From NCBI RefSeq assembly GCF_032452875.1, contig NC_083883.1, positions 55,674,698 through 55,738,697 of the forward strand: DNA of 64,000 bases, given 5' to 3'. The translations under genes were made by a program, and so were the position numbers. The notes beneath the pieces are model-generated. The model was not told where the DNA came from. It made no database searches and was given only the letters and a program-made list of their open reading frames with translations. This document shows, piece by piece, positions 46,557-57,563 of the stretch (position 1 is the stretch's first letter; every line of letters starts with the position of its first letter). The stretch comes from Bos javanicus (lineage: Eukaryota > Chordata > Mammalia > Artiodactyla > Bovidae).

Positions 46557-49446
46557 GAATGAATGAAGAGACAGAGCCAAAGCAAAAACAACACCCAGTT
46601 GTGGATGTGACTGGTGATGGAAGTAAAGTCCAATGCTGTGAAGAGCAATACTGCACAAGAACCTGGAATGTTAGGTCCATGAACCAAGGCAAGTTGGAAG
46701 TGGTCAAACAGGACATGGCAAGAATGAATATCAACATTTGAGGAATCAGCAAACTAAAATGGATTGGGATGGGTGAATTTAACTCAGATGACCATTCTAT
46801 CCACTACTGTGGGCAAGAATCCCTTAGAAGAAATGGAGTATCCATCACATTCAACCAAAGAGTTCAAAATGCAGTCCTTGGATACAATCTCAAAAACAAC
46901 AGAATGATCTCTGTTTGTTTCTAGGGCAAACCATTCAGTATCACAGTAAACCAAGTCTATGCCCCAAACAATAATGCTGAAAAAGCTGAATAGTTCTGTG
47001 AAGAACCTACAAGACCTTCTAGAACTAACACCCAAAAAAGATGTCCTTTTCATGATCGGGGACTGGAATCCAAAGTAGGGAGTCAAGAAATACCTGGAGT
47101 AACAGGCAAATTTGGCCTTGGAGTACAGAATGAAGCAGGGTAAAGGCTAATAGAGCTTTGCCAAGAGAACGAACCAGTCATAGCAAACACCCTCTTCCAA
47201 AGCACAAGAGAAGACTACACATGGACATCACCAGATGGTCAACACTGAAATCAGATTAATTAAATTCTCTGCAGCCAAAGACGGAGAAGCTCTATACAGT
47301 CAGCAAAGACAAGACTGGAGCTGACTGTGGCTCAGATCACGAACTCCTCACTGCCAAATTCAGACTTAAATTGAAGAAAATGGGGAAAACCACTAGACAA
47401 TTCAGGTATGACCTAAATTAAATCCCTTACGATTATACAGTGGAAGTGAGAAATAGATTCAAGGGATTAGATCTGATAGACAGAGTGCCTGAAGAACTAT
47501 GGACGGAGGTTCGTGACATTGCACAGGAGGCAGGGATCAAGACCATCCCCAATAAAAAGAAAGGCAAAATGGTTGTCTGAGGAGGCCTTACAAATAGCTG
47601 TGAAGAGAAGTAAAAAGCAGAGGAGAAAAGGAAAGATATATCCATTTGAATGCTGAGTTCCAAAGAACAGCAAGGAGAGATAAGAAAGCCTTCCTCAGTG
47701 ACCAATGCAAAGAAATAGAGGAAAACAATAGAATGGAAAAGACTAGAGATCTCTTCAAGTGATAGAGGGATACCAAGGGAAAGATACTATGCATCTTTTC
47801 ATGCTAAGATGGGCTCGATAAAGGACAGAAATGGTATGGACCTAACAGAAGCAGAAGATATTAAGAGGAAGTAGCAAGAATACACAGAAGAACTATACAA
47901 AAAAGATCTTCATGAGCCAGATGATCAGGATATTGTGATCACTCACCTAGAGCCAAACATCCTGGAGTGTGAAGTTGAGTGGGCTTTAGGAAGCATCACT
48001 ACGAAGAAAGCTAGTGGAGGTGATGGAATTCCAGTTGAGCTATTTCAAATCCTAAAAGACAATGCTGTGAGAGTGATGCTCTCAATATGTCAGCAAATTT
48101 GGAAAAACTCAGCAGTGGCCACAGGACTGGAAAAGGTCAGTTTCATTCCAATCCCAAAGAAAGGTAATGCCAAAGAATGCTCAAACTACCACACAATTGC
48201 GCTCATCTCACACGCTAGTAAAGTAATGCTCAAAATTCTCCAAGCCAGCTTCAACAGTGAACCGTGAACTTCCAGATGTTCAAGCTGGATTTAGAAAAGA
48301 CAGAGGAACCAGAGATCAAATTGCCAACATCCACTGGATCATCGAAAAAACAAGAGAGTTCCAGAAAAACATCTACTTCTGCTTTATTGACTACGTCAAA
48401 GCCTTTGACTGTGTGGATCACAATAAACTGTGGAAAATTCTTCAAGAGATGGGAATACCAGACCACCTGACCTGCCTCTTAAGAAATCTGTATGCATGTC
48501 AGGAAGCAAAAACAGACTGGTTCCAAATAGGAAAAGAAGTACATCAAGGCTGTATATTGTCACACTGCTTATTTAACTTATATGCAGAGTACATCATGAG
48601 AAATGCTGGGCTGAATGGATGAAATACAAGCTGGAATCAAGATTGCCAGGAGAAATATCAACAACCTGCAGATGACACCACACTTATGGCAGAGAGTGAA
48701 GAAGAACTAAAGAGCCTCTTGATGAAAGTGAAAGAGGAAAGTGAAAAAGTTGGCTTAAAGCTCAACATTCAGAAAACTAAGATCATGGCATCTGGTCCCA
48801 TCACTTCATGGCAAATAGATGGGGAAACAGTGGAAACAGTGGCTGACTTTATTTTTTTGGGATTCAAAATCACTCCAGATAGTGGCTGCAGCCATGACAT
48901 TAAAAGATGCTTCCTCCTTGGAAGAAAAGTTATGATCAATGTAGACAACATATTAAAAAGCAGAGACGTTACTTTGCCAACAAAGGTCCATCTAGTCAAA
49001 GCTATGGTTTTTCCAGTAGTTATGTATGGATGTGAGAGTTGGACTACAAAGAAAACTGAGTGCCAAATAATTGATGCTTTTGAACTGTGGTGTTGGAGAA
49101 GACTCTTGAGAGTCCCTTGGACTGCAAGGAGATCCAACCAGTCCATCCTAAAGGAGATCAGTCCTGGGTGTTCATTGGAAGGACTGATGCTGAAGCTGGA
49201 ACTCGAATACTTTGGACACCTGATGTGAAGAACTGACTCATTTGAAAAGACCCTGATGCTGGTAAAGACTGAAGGTGGGAGGAGACAGGGATGACAGAAC
49301 ATGAGATGGTTGGATGGCATCACCAACTCAGTGGACATGAGTTTGAGTAAACTCCGGGAGTTGGAGATGGACAGGGAATCCTGGCATGCTGCAGTCCACG
49401 GGTTGCAAAGAGTTGAACACGACTGAGCGACTGAACTGAACTGAAA
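46557..49446 (+). mobile_element. BovB LINE, nearly full length, degenerate
   Basis: Longest copy (about 2.9 kb; full BovB is near 3.2 kb). The endonuclease part starts at TWNVRSMNQGKLEVVKQDMA (46660) and includes decayed DHELL-type text near 47335. RT follows from 47935 (ITTKKASGGDGIPVELFQIL) through FIDYVKAFDCVDHNKLW. At about 48665 a 7-nt loss removes the Tyr of YADD and shifts the frame. Multiple stops break the endonuclease half. Ends at the ACTGAACTGA terminus. Confidence 0.94.
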
Positions 49447-49979
49447 AGATATAAATATTCACTAGATCCTTAATTCAAACATTTATAAAATCTTTTTTTC
49501 TTAGTATATTTAATAAGCATTTCAGTTTTCATTCTGATGCTATAGGAACTGGAATGCTCTAGACAGGGTTCTGGTTTTTTCATACTTTCTGACAGCTCTT
49601 GAAAAACAGCATTTTTATGTTCAACACCTATTGAACATTTACTAAGCTGTCAAGCGTTTTACTAAGCATCACTGTGATCCTCAACTTGAAGTCCCACAAG
49701 TATAAAAAACTCACCAAAGATCACTCAACCTGTGAATGGTGGGGCCCGAATTCAAATCCCAAGTGTATCTCACTCCCACAGCCATCACCATTACTTGATA
49801 TTTGGTCCCTTTCACACCATCAACATAAACTTTCCTCCATAAGCTCCTTTCTAATTAAAAGAACGCATTCTCCAAATCTAATTTTTTAAATGGTTAGCTT
49901 TTATTACTGGGTACTATGAAAACTGCTACAAAATAAAAATGAGTAAATATGAATAATCATGGTATATGATTTTTCTTAC

Positions 49980-50148
49980 CAGCTGTGGTGACTCTACTCT
50001 TTGTTCAGCCAGATTATGAACCTCAGGAGCAAATAGCAAGCTAAAAACTCCTTTAATTCCAGACCATGCTATAACAATTCCCCACCTCCAGTTGTACTCA
50101 TAACTTGAATGCATCAGAATAGGGCTCACTAACACAACAGTAACAAAC
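49980..50148 (-). CDS. SLC9C2: SLC9C2 exon w5: SGIKG helix of the exchanger
   Basis: 169 bp; acceptor AG at 50149-50150, donor GTAAG at 49975-49979. One nt of a split codon at the start; ends in phase 0. Residues 174-230. Contains NWRWGIVIAWSGIKGVFSLL, matching the NHE helix usually written GxRGAxxxxL. The conserved arginine is lysine here (GIKG, near residue 206), as in human SLC9C2 from memory. Ends with the polar stretch NLAEQRVESPQL. Confidence 0.9.
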
Positions 50149-50478
50149 CTGTTGAAAGAAAAACATTTAGTTTAAATCACACCTTATGTATTCATGTGTT
50201 TTGGGTTTTTTTTTTTTAATATGGTTGATATTATGTAGTAAATACTAAATTTCATGAAAATTTTTTCAGAAAAGAGAAGTCAATCCAGTTTATTGATAAG
50301 TTGTTCAAACTTTCTGGGACTAACCAAATCTACTATCTAAATTTTGCATATAATACTCAAATCTTGAAAAATACAGCTAGAAGTTCTATACAAGTATAAG
50401 AAATTATCATTAATACTAGTGTGTGCTGCTTAGGATTTTAGTAGTAAATCCCTGCAGGGAAACTTCTTCAGATAACAT

Positions 50479-50535
50479 TGACAAGCTCCCTGGAAGGTCA
50501 TGACAGGATTCAGAAATTAGACCAGGAGGACCTGT
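50479..50535. repeat. Left arm of a 57-bp inverted repeat
   Basis: TGACAAGCTCCCTGGAAGGT to CCAGGAGGACCTGT. Its reverse complement recurs at 51097-51153 with 54 of 57 positions identical. Not part of a repeat family I recognise. Confidence 0.9.
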
Positions 50536-50616
50536 CATGAGGAAAAAGTAAAATCATTGTAGACACTTTAATAAATTTAGCTCAACCAAATTTTTTTGAG
50601 CTGCTACAAGAAAGTG

Positions 50617-50796
50617 AAGGTGAAAGTCACTCAGTCATGTCCGACTGTTTGCAATCCCATGGATATACAGTCCTTGGAGTTCTCCAGGCCAGAATACTGG
50701 AGTGGGTAGTCATTCCCTTCTCCAGGGGATCTTCCCAACCCAGGGATTGAACCCAGGTCTCCCACAATGCAGGGGGATTCTTTACCAGCTGAGCCA
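50617..50796 (-). mobile_element. Bov-tA SINE
   Basis: Antisense: AGTCACTCAGTCATGTCCGA to TTCTTTACCAGCTGAGCCAC. Lies between the two inverted-repeat arms. Confidence 0.9.
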
Positions 50797-51096
50797 CCCT
50801 AAGAATCATACACTAAATCACACAAATAATTTCAATTCCTGCCTCCTTTCACTATAGATTATTTTTCTATAGGACTCTATGCTAAAATTTAAATTCCATC
50901 TGTAATCCACTTGCATCTCATTGTCCTTCAAATGAGATTTCAACAGAAATACAATTGATATATTTCAGCTTCAAAAAAGATATTGTGTATCAGTCACTTA
51001 GCTATGAATTTCATAAGACAATTTAGAGGATTCCTGTTATCTACAATTTGCCATCTATAATATATATAATTAATTTGGACAAACTCTTCATGATCT

Positions 51097-51153
51097 ACAG
51101 GTCCTCCTGGTCTAATTTCTGAATCCTGCCATGACCTTCTAAGGAGCTTGTCA
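51097..51153. repeat. Right arm of the 57-bp inverted repeat
   Basis: ACAGGTCCTCCTGGTCTAAT to AAGGAGCTTGTCA, the reverse complement of 50479-50535 with three differences. It abuts the first base of a 5'-truncated Bov-tA (GTGGCTCAG). Confidence 0.9.
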
Positions 51154-51357
51154 GTGGCTCAGATAGTAAAGAATCCACCTGCAATGCAGGAGACCTGGGT
51201 TCGATCCTTGGGTTGGGAAGATCCCCTGGAGGAGGGCATGGCAACCCATTCTAGTATTCTTGCCTGGAGAATCCCCATGGACAGAGGAGCCTGGTGGGCT
51301 ACAATCCACGGGGTCGCAAAGAGTCGGACATGACTGAGTGACTTAGCACAGCACAGC
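51154..51357 (+). mobile_element. Bov-tA SINE, 5'-truncated
   Basis: GTGGCTCAGATAGTAAAGAA, GGTTCGATCCTTGGGTTGGG, CTGGTGGGCTACAATCCACG, ending GACTTAGCACAGCACAGCAC. Opposite orientation to the copy at 50617. Confidence 0.92.
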
Positions 51358-51499
51358 ACCTTCACCTTGCATTTAAGTTTTTCACAAAGTGATTAGCAAC
51401 ATTTTCAGCCTTACTAAACAATTTTTCTCTAAAATACCATTGAGTCCAGATGAAATAGAACTAATGTTATTTCTTGATATCAAAGAGAGAAAGGCAGTT

Positions 51500-51740
51500 T
51501 AGCAAAGGCTCTGGAGTCAGTCTACTTAGGTTCAAATTTAGACTTTTATTACCATGAAACCTTAAGCAAGTTATTTAATCTTTTCAAGCCTCAATTTCTT
51601 CATTTGTAAAATGGAAAAATAATAATCACTGAATTGCCTCAAAGGACTTTCATGAAGATTCAACTAAATGAAGTAACATTCATAGGGCTTAGAATGATGG
51701 TGGTCCGCACTTAACACATGCTAACAATGATTATGACATC
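51500..51740 (+). mobile_element. MIR SINE
   Basis: GGCTCTGGAGTCAGTCTACT, TTAGGTTCAAATTTAGACTT, CCTCAATTTCTTCATTTGTA, AAATGGAAAAATAATAATCA: MIR head, core and 3' region in order. Confidence 0.8.
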
Positions 51741-51805
51741 CAGGCCTTTGTTTGACTCACCATCTCCAAAACATTTTTCTCAATAAGTCTCTTTACAGCA
51801 TAAAG

Positions 51806-51967
51806 CGAAGAGGAACTAAAGAGCCTCTTGATGAAGGTGAAAGAGGAGAGTGAAAAACCTGGCTTAAACTCAACATTCAAAAAACTAAGATCATGGCAGC
51901 TGGTCCCATCATTTCACAGCAAATAGATGGGGAAACAATGGAAACTGTGACACACTTTATTTTCTTG
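51806..51967 (+). mobile_element. BovB LINE internal fragment
   Basis: GAAGAGGAACTAAAGAGCCT through GATCATGGCAGCTGGTCCCA to CACTTTATTTTCTTG: a piece of ORF2 just after the YADD region, truncated on both sides. Confidence 0.88.
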
Positions 51968-52099
51968 TGACATACTAGGCACAGTTTAATGTTAAATAAA
52001 TGGCTTTATCATAGTTATGACAATAATAAATGATGATGAAGTCAATAAAATGTTAGGAGCTATTAATCTGGTTCCTGGGGTGCTCACACTTAAACATGT

Positions 52100-52215
52100 T
52101 GAAACAGTTCCCTGCATCTTATCTCCAGAGATTCAAATCAGTTAAATGAGATGGGCTCATGAATTTGCATCTCTATCAAGCTCATGGGTTCTGCTGATGC
52201 TGCTGTTCTGCCCCT
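52100..52215 (-). repeat. MER5-like DNA transposon remnant
   Basis: AGAGATTCAAATCAGTTAAA, GAATTTGCATCTCTATCAAG, TTCTGCTGATGCTGCTG: antisense MER5A order. Confidence 0.55.
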
Positions 52216-52414
52216 TCTCTTTTTACAGATGAAACCTTGAAGAGTAAATAGACTTCCCCACAGTTCCACAGCAAGCTATTGTCAGGACCTTGACAACAAT
52301 ACAGGTTTCCTGACTGCATGTCCATAGCTCCTTTTGCTATAACCCACTTCTCAATTCTAATTCTGGACTTGAGAACCTGAGTCCAGTAAGCAAACTTTAA
52401 ATTATAATCCTTAC

Positions 52415-52558
52415 CTTACAAAATTCACTGTTACAAATAAGATAAACATGAAAACTACAGTGTGAAATTGAAAATATTTGACTTCTCCACATCCAATTAC
52501 GATGCCAAAGAAAGTGTATATTAAATGTTGGAATATACATGAAAACATTATTAGAAAC
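52415..52558 (-). CDS. SLC9C2: SLC9C2 exon w4: two exchanger helices
   Basis: 144 bp; acceptor AG at 52559-52560, donor GTAAGG at 52409-52414. Starts with 1 nt and ends with 2 nt of split codons; the next junction gives F-V-R-F-V. Residues 126-173. Two hydrophobic helices, FLIMFSCIFQHLIYTFFGI and VVFMFILFVTVNFV, separated by a short polar loop (GCGEVKYFQFH). Consistent with helices shortly before the conserved basic-residue helix of NHE proteins. Confidence 0.86.
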
Positions 52559-52714
52559 CTAGGATAAATGGAAAGGAAATCACACTTTAAGGGATGTGCT
52601 TTTAAAAAAAAAAAAAGTTTCCTTTTCACATAAAAGCATCTATCACATATCTACCATTCTTGTCTTAGTAGAGGTCTTTGCCTCCATCACCGCTACTATC
52701 AACATTTAAAAACT

Positions 52715-52950
52715 ATTTTGTTGGAATCAGATTCACAGATATAGAGGACAAACTAGTGGTTACCAGTGGGGAAAAAGAAGAGCAAGATAGGAGTAAGGGA
52801 TTAAGAGATAAAAACTACTATGTATAAAATAAATAAGCAAAAAAGATATATAGCACAGGAAAATATAGCCATCGTTTTATAATAACTTTAAATGGAGTAA
52901 AAACTATAAAAATATTGAGTCACTACATTGTATTATGTTGATATTAATAA
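52715..52950 (+). repeat. L1 3' UTR fragment
   Basis: GATTCACAGATATAGAGGAC, AAACTAGTGGTTACCAGTGG, TAAACTATAAAAATATTGAG-type text matches old L1 3' UTR. Confidence 0.65.
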
Positions 52951-52962
52951 ACATTATAAATA

Positions 52963-53152
52963 AACTAGGAGGGATTGGGGGCTGGAGGAAGAGGGGAACG
53001 ACAGAGGATGAGATGGCTGGATGGCATCACTGACTCGATGGACGTGAGTTTGAATGAACTCCGGGAGATGGTGATGGACAGGGAGGCCTGGCATGCTGCG
53101 ATTCATGGGGTCACAAAGAGTTGGACACAACTGAGCGACTGAACTGAACTGA
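52963..53152 (+). mobile_element. BovB LINE 3'-terminal fragment
   Basis: TAGGAGGGATTGGGGGCTGG, GGATGAGATGGCTGGATGGC, CCTGGCATGCTGCGATTCAT, then GCGACTGAACTGAACTGAA. Confidence 0.92.
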
Positions 53153-53504
53153 AATAAAAATTAATGAATTTCATTAAAAGTATTTTGTTGGAACTAAAAT
53201 ATATTGTTTCATATTCCCATCACCCTCATCACACCAATATCTGTGGGCTGCCTCTCTCGCAGCAGAGTAGTAAGATCAAGGCAGAAAAATAAAGATTTCA
53301 CCTCCCACCAAGTTGGTGATGTGGCGATTTTGCTGAGATGAGTTGGCAGCATATCCATGTCAGACGCATGACTGAAACCACAGCTGAGGCTGCTGCAAGG
53401 AGCCCCCTGTCTGGTTAACTCTGACTTTGTAATAGCTGACTGGATCCCCTCAACATGCTCTGCACTACTTTTCCCTTGGTGATTTGCATGAAAGTCCTTT
53501 ATCC

Positions 53505-53600
53505 AGTATTCTTGTCTGGAGAATCCCATGGAGAGAGGAACCTGGCAGGCTACAGATCACAGGGTCACAAAGAGTTGGACATGACTGAGTGACTGAGCAG
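53505..53600 (+). mobile_element. Bov-tA SINE 3' half
   Basis: CCAGTATTCTTGTCTGGAGA, GGAACCTGGCAGGCTACAGA, GGACATGACTGAGTGACTGA; no tRNA-like head. Confidence 0.85.
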
Positions 53601-53620
53601 GCACACTCACGCCTTATCTT

Positions 53621-54548
53621 TTTTTTTATTTATTTATTTTTTTAACTGAAGGATAATTGCTTTACAGAATTCTGTGGTTTTCTGTCATACATCAATAAGA
53701 ATCATCCATAGGTACACCCATGTCCCCTCCCTTCCAAACCTCCCTTCCATCTCCCTCCCCATCCTACCCTTCTAGATTGTCACAGAGCACCTGTTTGAGT
53801 TCCCTAAGTCATACAGCAAATTCCCATTGGTTATCTCTTTTACATATGGTAATGTAAATTTCTGTTACTCTCTCCATACATCCTACCCTCTCCCTCCTCC
53901 ACTTTCCCCGGGTCCATAGATCTGTTTTCTATGTCTGTTTCTCCATTGCTGCCCTGAAAAAAAACTCATCAGTACCATCTTTTCAGATACCATATATATG
54001 CCTCAGTATATGATATTTATTTTCTCTTTCTGACTTACTTCACACTGTATAATAGGCTCATTAGAACTGACTCAAATGCATTCCTTTTTATGGCTGAGTA
54101 TGGCACCCCACTCCAGTACTTTTGTTTGGAAAATCCCATGGACGGAGAAGCCTGGTGGGCTGCAGTCCATGGGGTCGCTAGAGTCGGACATGACTGAGCG
54201 ACTTCACTTTCACTTTTCACTTTCATGCATTGGAGAAGGAAATAGCAACCCACTCCAGTGTTCTTGCCTGGAGAATCCTGGGGACGGGGAAGCCTGGTGG
54301 GCTGCCGTCTATGGGGTCGCACAGAGTCGGACACGACTGAAGCGACTTAGCAGCAGCAGCAGCAGCATTCCATTGTATATATGTACCACAGCTTCTTTAT
54401 CCATTCATCTGTCAGTGGACATGTAGGTTACTTCCATGTTCTAGCTATTGTTAATAGTGCTGCAATGAACATTGGGGTACCTGTGTCTTTTTCAATTTTG
54501 GTTTCCTCAGAACATATGCCTAAGTAGCGGGATTGCTGGGTCATATGG
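53621..54548 (-). mobile_element. L1 3' end, 5'-truncated, split by Bov-A2
   Basis: Poly(T) start, GATAATTGCTTTACAGAATT, CATACATCAATAAGAATCAT, then past the SINE CATTGTATATATGTACCACA and TGCAATGAACATTGGGGTAC. Flanked by a roughly 20-bp target duplication (GCACACTCACGCCTTATCTT at 53601-53620; 54549-54569 with one substitution and one extra base). Confidence 0.92.
54097..54366 (+). mobile_element. Bov-A2 SINE inside L1
   Basis: Dimer from TATGGCACCCCACTCCAGTA to an AGC-repeat tail, interrupting the L1 text TTTATGGCTGAGTA / CATTCCATTGTATATA. Confidence 0.93.
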
Positions 54549-54714
54549 GCACACTCATGCCCTTATCTTGAAGGTCTCCTCTGATTTCTCATCTACCAAA
54601 TTCCTAAAGATGTTGTGAGGCTGACTCTAACCCCATACTCTTCAGGAAAAATATCCTCAGCACACTCGCTGGACATGATACTCCTCTGAGTCCCCACAGT
54701 CCCAGTCATCTACA

Positions 54715-55045
54715 ACACTATGGTTCTCAAGCAGAGAAGCACATTAGAACCACTCAAATTGCTTTCCAAAAATCTACATGTCTTGTGACTTCCCTGGCCT
54801 TCCAGCGGTTAGGATTTCTCCTTCTAGGGCAGAGGGTATGGGTTTCGATTCCTGGTCTGGGAGCTAAGAACCCACATCTCGCAGCCAAAAAACCAAAACG
54901 TAAAACAGAAGCAACGTTGTAACAAATTCAATAAAGACTTTAAAAATGGTCCACATCAAAAAAAAAAAAAAAACTTAAAAAAAACAAAAACAAAAATATA
55001 TGCATCTAGCCCCACCTCCAAAGATTCAGTGCTTAGGGTGTGGGG
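54715..55045 (+). repeat. MER5-like DNA transposon remnant, split by a SINE
   Basis: CTATGGTTCTCAAGCAGAGA and CATTAGAACCACTCAAATTG on the left; TCTAGCCCCACCTCCAAAGA and TTCAGTGCTTAGGGTGTGGG on the right of the SINE. Confidence 0.55.
54783..54990 (+). mobile_element. CHR-type SINE inside MER5-like element
   Basis: GACTTCCCTGGCCTTCCAGC head, GGTTTCGATTCCTGGTCTGG, ATTCAATAAAGACTTTAAAA tail, then a long A-rich stretch. Confidence 0.8.
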
Positions 55046-55507
55046 CTGCTCTGGCTCCATGTGGTATCACACCTGGGTCTGGGCCAGGTCTGACTTGTAC
55101 AGTCAGATCTCAAGTCCTGCCCCTTCTTGAACCCCTCTATTCAGACCTCCCCTTTCAGAGGACTGGATGACCGTCTGTCTGACCCACAAACCAGCCTCCC
55201 TATAGGTAAGCCTCAAGATCTACACTGGGAAAGAAGCATTAGGAAGCTTCATTTTAGCTGCAAATAGAAACCATGTTCTCTGATACAGCATTACTCCAAT
55301 CAAGCAGACAGTCCAATTCTCTACCTGACTCCTGTCACTTGACTCAGTTGATTCAGATCTCCTAACAGAAAAGGGTATAAGTGGGACCTCAAACCCCACA
55401 GCTTAGTTTTATCAAAATTCAGAAATGATGGAATAACTGACTGAGTAGAAGAATTTTTTAAATGTCTCCATAGGACCTTAAGAAATGCCTTACATATAGT
55501 AAGATCC

Positions 55508-55800
55508 TGCTGCTGCTCCTGCTGCTGCTGCTGCTGCTGAGTCGCTTCAGTCGTGTCGGACTCTGTGCGACCCCATAGACGGGAGCCCACCAGAATCCCC
55601 CGTCCCTGGGATTCTCCAGGCAATAACACTGGAGTGGGTTGCCATTTCCTTCTCCAATGCATGAAAGTGAAAAGTGAAAGCGAAGCTGCTCAGTTGTGTC
55701 CAACTCACAGCAACCCCAGGGACTGCAGCCTACCAGGCTCCTCCGCCCATGAGATTTTCCAGGCAAGAGTACTGGAGTGGGTTGCCATTGCCTTCTCCAA
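55508..55800 (-). mobile_element. Bov-A2 SINE (dimeric)
   Basis: Antisense dimer beginning with an extended GCT run (CTGCTGCTCCTGCTGCTGCT..), then GAGTCGCTTCAGTCGTGTCG, ending GTGGGTTGCCATTGCCTTCT. Confidence 0.94.
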
Positions 55801-56927
55801 TAAAGATATAATTATTTATACTTATTCATAGTCTCTTAAATAAACACATCCATCATTTAACAATGAGTGTCTTCTGAGAAGGGACTTATTTTCAAAGCCC
55901 CAAACCTAGGATACAATGTCCAGGCCATAGGAGATAATAAGAAAGGCCTGGTTGAATACATAAAAGAATAAACAATTGAATGAATAGAATGAGTAATTTA
56001 TAATGATGCTGACAGATAGCATGACTGAGCTCAGAAAATGGTCCAAAATTCAGACAAAAAGGATATGTTCTATGAACTAGTTATTACTAAGCTTCTGGTT
56101 TTTGAAAATCAATAAAGTGTCATTCACATATACACAAGACTAAAATAAGCTACAGAGGCCATTTTTTAAAAAGTTTGCAGAGTAATTTTTTTAAAAAGTA
56201 CCATCTTCCATGACTGGAATTTCATTAAAGAAATGACATTTTAAACATCTAAGAAGTATGAAGGACATAATTCCAGAACAAAAAAATAGTCCTTTATATT
56301 AAAGCAACAAATCTTCACAGGAAAACTCAGGATAATGGCTTATTTTTCTCATTTCAACACTGGCTTTCATCCAATGTAAGAATTTATACACTAGACTATG
56401 AATTGGTATGAAATAATTCTGAGACAATTCTATAATTTAGCACAGCTGCTCAGAGAACAGCTAATGCATTTGTCGGAGAAGACAGGCAAATGGCTTTTAC
56501 TCTGTCCACAGATATCCTTATTACAGCAGAGGTAAAGCTAGATTAGAGTTTGCTGGTGTTGCACCTTTCTGCTACTTTTCTTTTCCCAGCTCTTTTCGTA
56601 CTATGATACTGTCATTCAGGTATGTTATGTAGAAAACAAAGGAATAAGGTAGTTTTTAAACTTCTCACAATTCAATTTTTATCAAAGAGTTAGAAGAAGT
56701 ACTATGATCTCTGAGCCACTGATATTACATTATTCATAATAGGAATATCAATTCATAATAGGAATGTCAATAATCATTGGTAACTTGTTCTTTTCAAATA
56801 TGACTGGCAGTAAAATTAAAAATTAAAAGATAGAAAAGTTATAAAAAGAAATTTTATTATTTTTATGAAGGCATTTAAGCACTAAACTTCTATGAGACCT
56901 ATACCAAGTACAAAATATGAGACTTAC

Positions 56928-57027
56928 TTAGTAATTATCAACTTGATCCTCGGTTTAAAGCTTAAGGAATCTAAATTTAGTCCTACAGTGGCTAAAGCAA
57001 CTGTACCTGACATTCCCCAAAATTCCA
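56928..57027 (-). CDS. SLC9C2: SLC9C2 exon w3: exchanger helix GMSGTVALATVGL
   Basis: 100 bp; acceptor AG at 57028-57029 after a T-rich tract, donor GTAAGT at 56922-56927. Two nt of a split codon at each end. Residues 93-125. EFWGMSGTVALATVGLNL matches the discontinuous helix of Na+/H+ exchangers (ELxGxSGxxAxxxxGL), which lines the ion path in the family. Followed by a polar stretch with KPR. Confidence 0.87.
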
Positions 57028-57176
57028 CTGAGGAGAAAAAAAAAGAATAAAATTAGTCGTGTTCAAATCTGTACACGGAGCTACTTCTCTTGAGTGATGA
57101 ACTGGGAAATTTAAAACAGGCAGTAATTGAATTTCTTAGAAAGTTGCTTAAAGGGATTGGCCTAATACTTAGATTG

Positions 57177-57470
57177 GGGATTGACAAACTTTCTCTGTGA
57201 AGGATCATATGGTAAATATTTAGTATTTGCAGGTCACATGGTCCTAGTTGCTACTATTCACCTCAGCTGTTCTAGTACATAAGCAGCCACAGGTAATACA
57301 TGACAAATGAGCACCCAATAAATAATGGACATTGAAATTTTAACTGCAAATAATTTTTGCATGCTGCAAAATATTTTTATTTGGGTTTTTTTAAAATGTA
57401 AAAACCATCCTTAGCTCATAGGCAATGCAAAACTAATAGGCATATTTGGCTATAGTTTGCCAACCCCTGC
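57177..57470. mobile_element. Non-autonomous DNA transposon remnant with TIRs
   Basis: GGGGATTGACAAACT at the left and AGTTTGCCAACCCC at the right are near-perfect inverted ends. Between them are TAAATATTTAGTATTTGCAG and GGTCACATGGTCCTAGTTGC, a layout I associate with hAT-Charlie-type MER elements; the exact family is not certain. No ORF. Confidence 0.65.
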
Positions 57471-57563
57471 CATAGACCATCCTTGAGGAAAGAGCTAATG
57501 AAAAATAAGTTTAACCCCTGCCATAGACCATCCTTGAGGAAAGAGCTAATGAAAAATAAGTTT
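57462..57563. repeat. Perfect 51-bp tandem duplication
   Basis: Two identical units, 57462-57512 and 57513-57563, each starting AACCCCTGCCATAGACCATC and ending AAAAATAAGTTT. The unit begins in the right TIR of the DNA transposon and includes unique flank. Confidence 0.95.

Larger units (their letters stand above)
44874..49979 (-). other. SLC9C2 intron w5-w6
   Basis: MIR (45125-45260), a possible antisense MER5-like scrap (45310-45420), a CHR SINE (46000-46162), the longest BovB copy (46557-49446) and a possible MIR-type remnant (49600-49790). 45430-45990 is otherwise unassigned. Confidence 0.65.
50149..52414 (-). other. SLC9C2 intron w4-w5
   Basis: Contains a 57-bp-arm inverted repeat, two oppositely oriented Bov-tA SINEs, MIR, a small BovB fragment and a MER5-like scrap, each listed separately. 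50160-50470 and 50800-51090 are AT-rich and unassigned. Confidence 0.65.
52559..56927 (-). other. SLC9C2 intron w3-w4
   Basis: L1, BovB, Bov-tA, Bov-A2, CHR and MER5-like pieces occupy 52715-55800. 53160-53500 and 55050-55500 are unassigned. 55810-56920 holds no named element apart from a short direct repeat of TTCATAATAGGAAT at about 56734-56770. Confidence 0.6.

Noticed and set aside
46557..47930. Plus- and minus-strand ORFs over the BovB endonuclease region as novel proteins
   Set aside because: They are decayed frames or antisense shadows of BovB ORF2.
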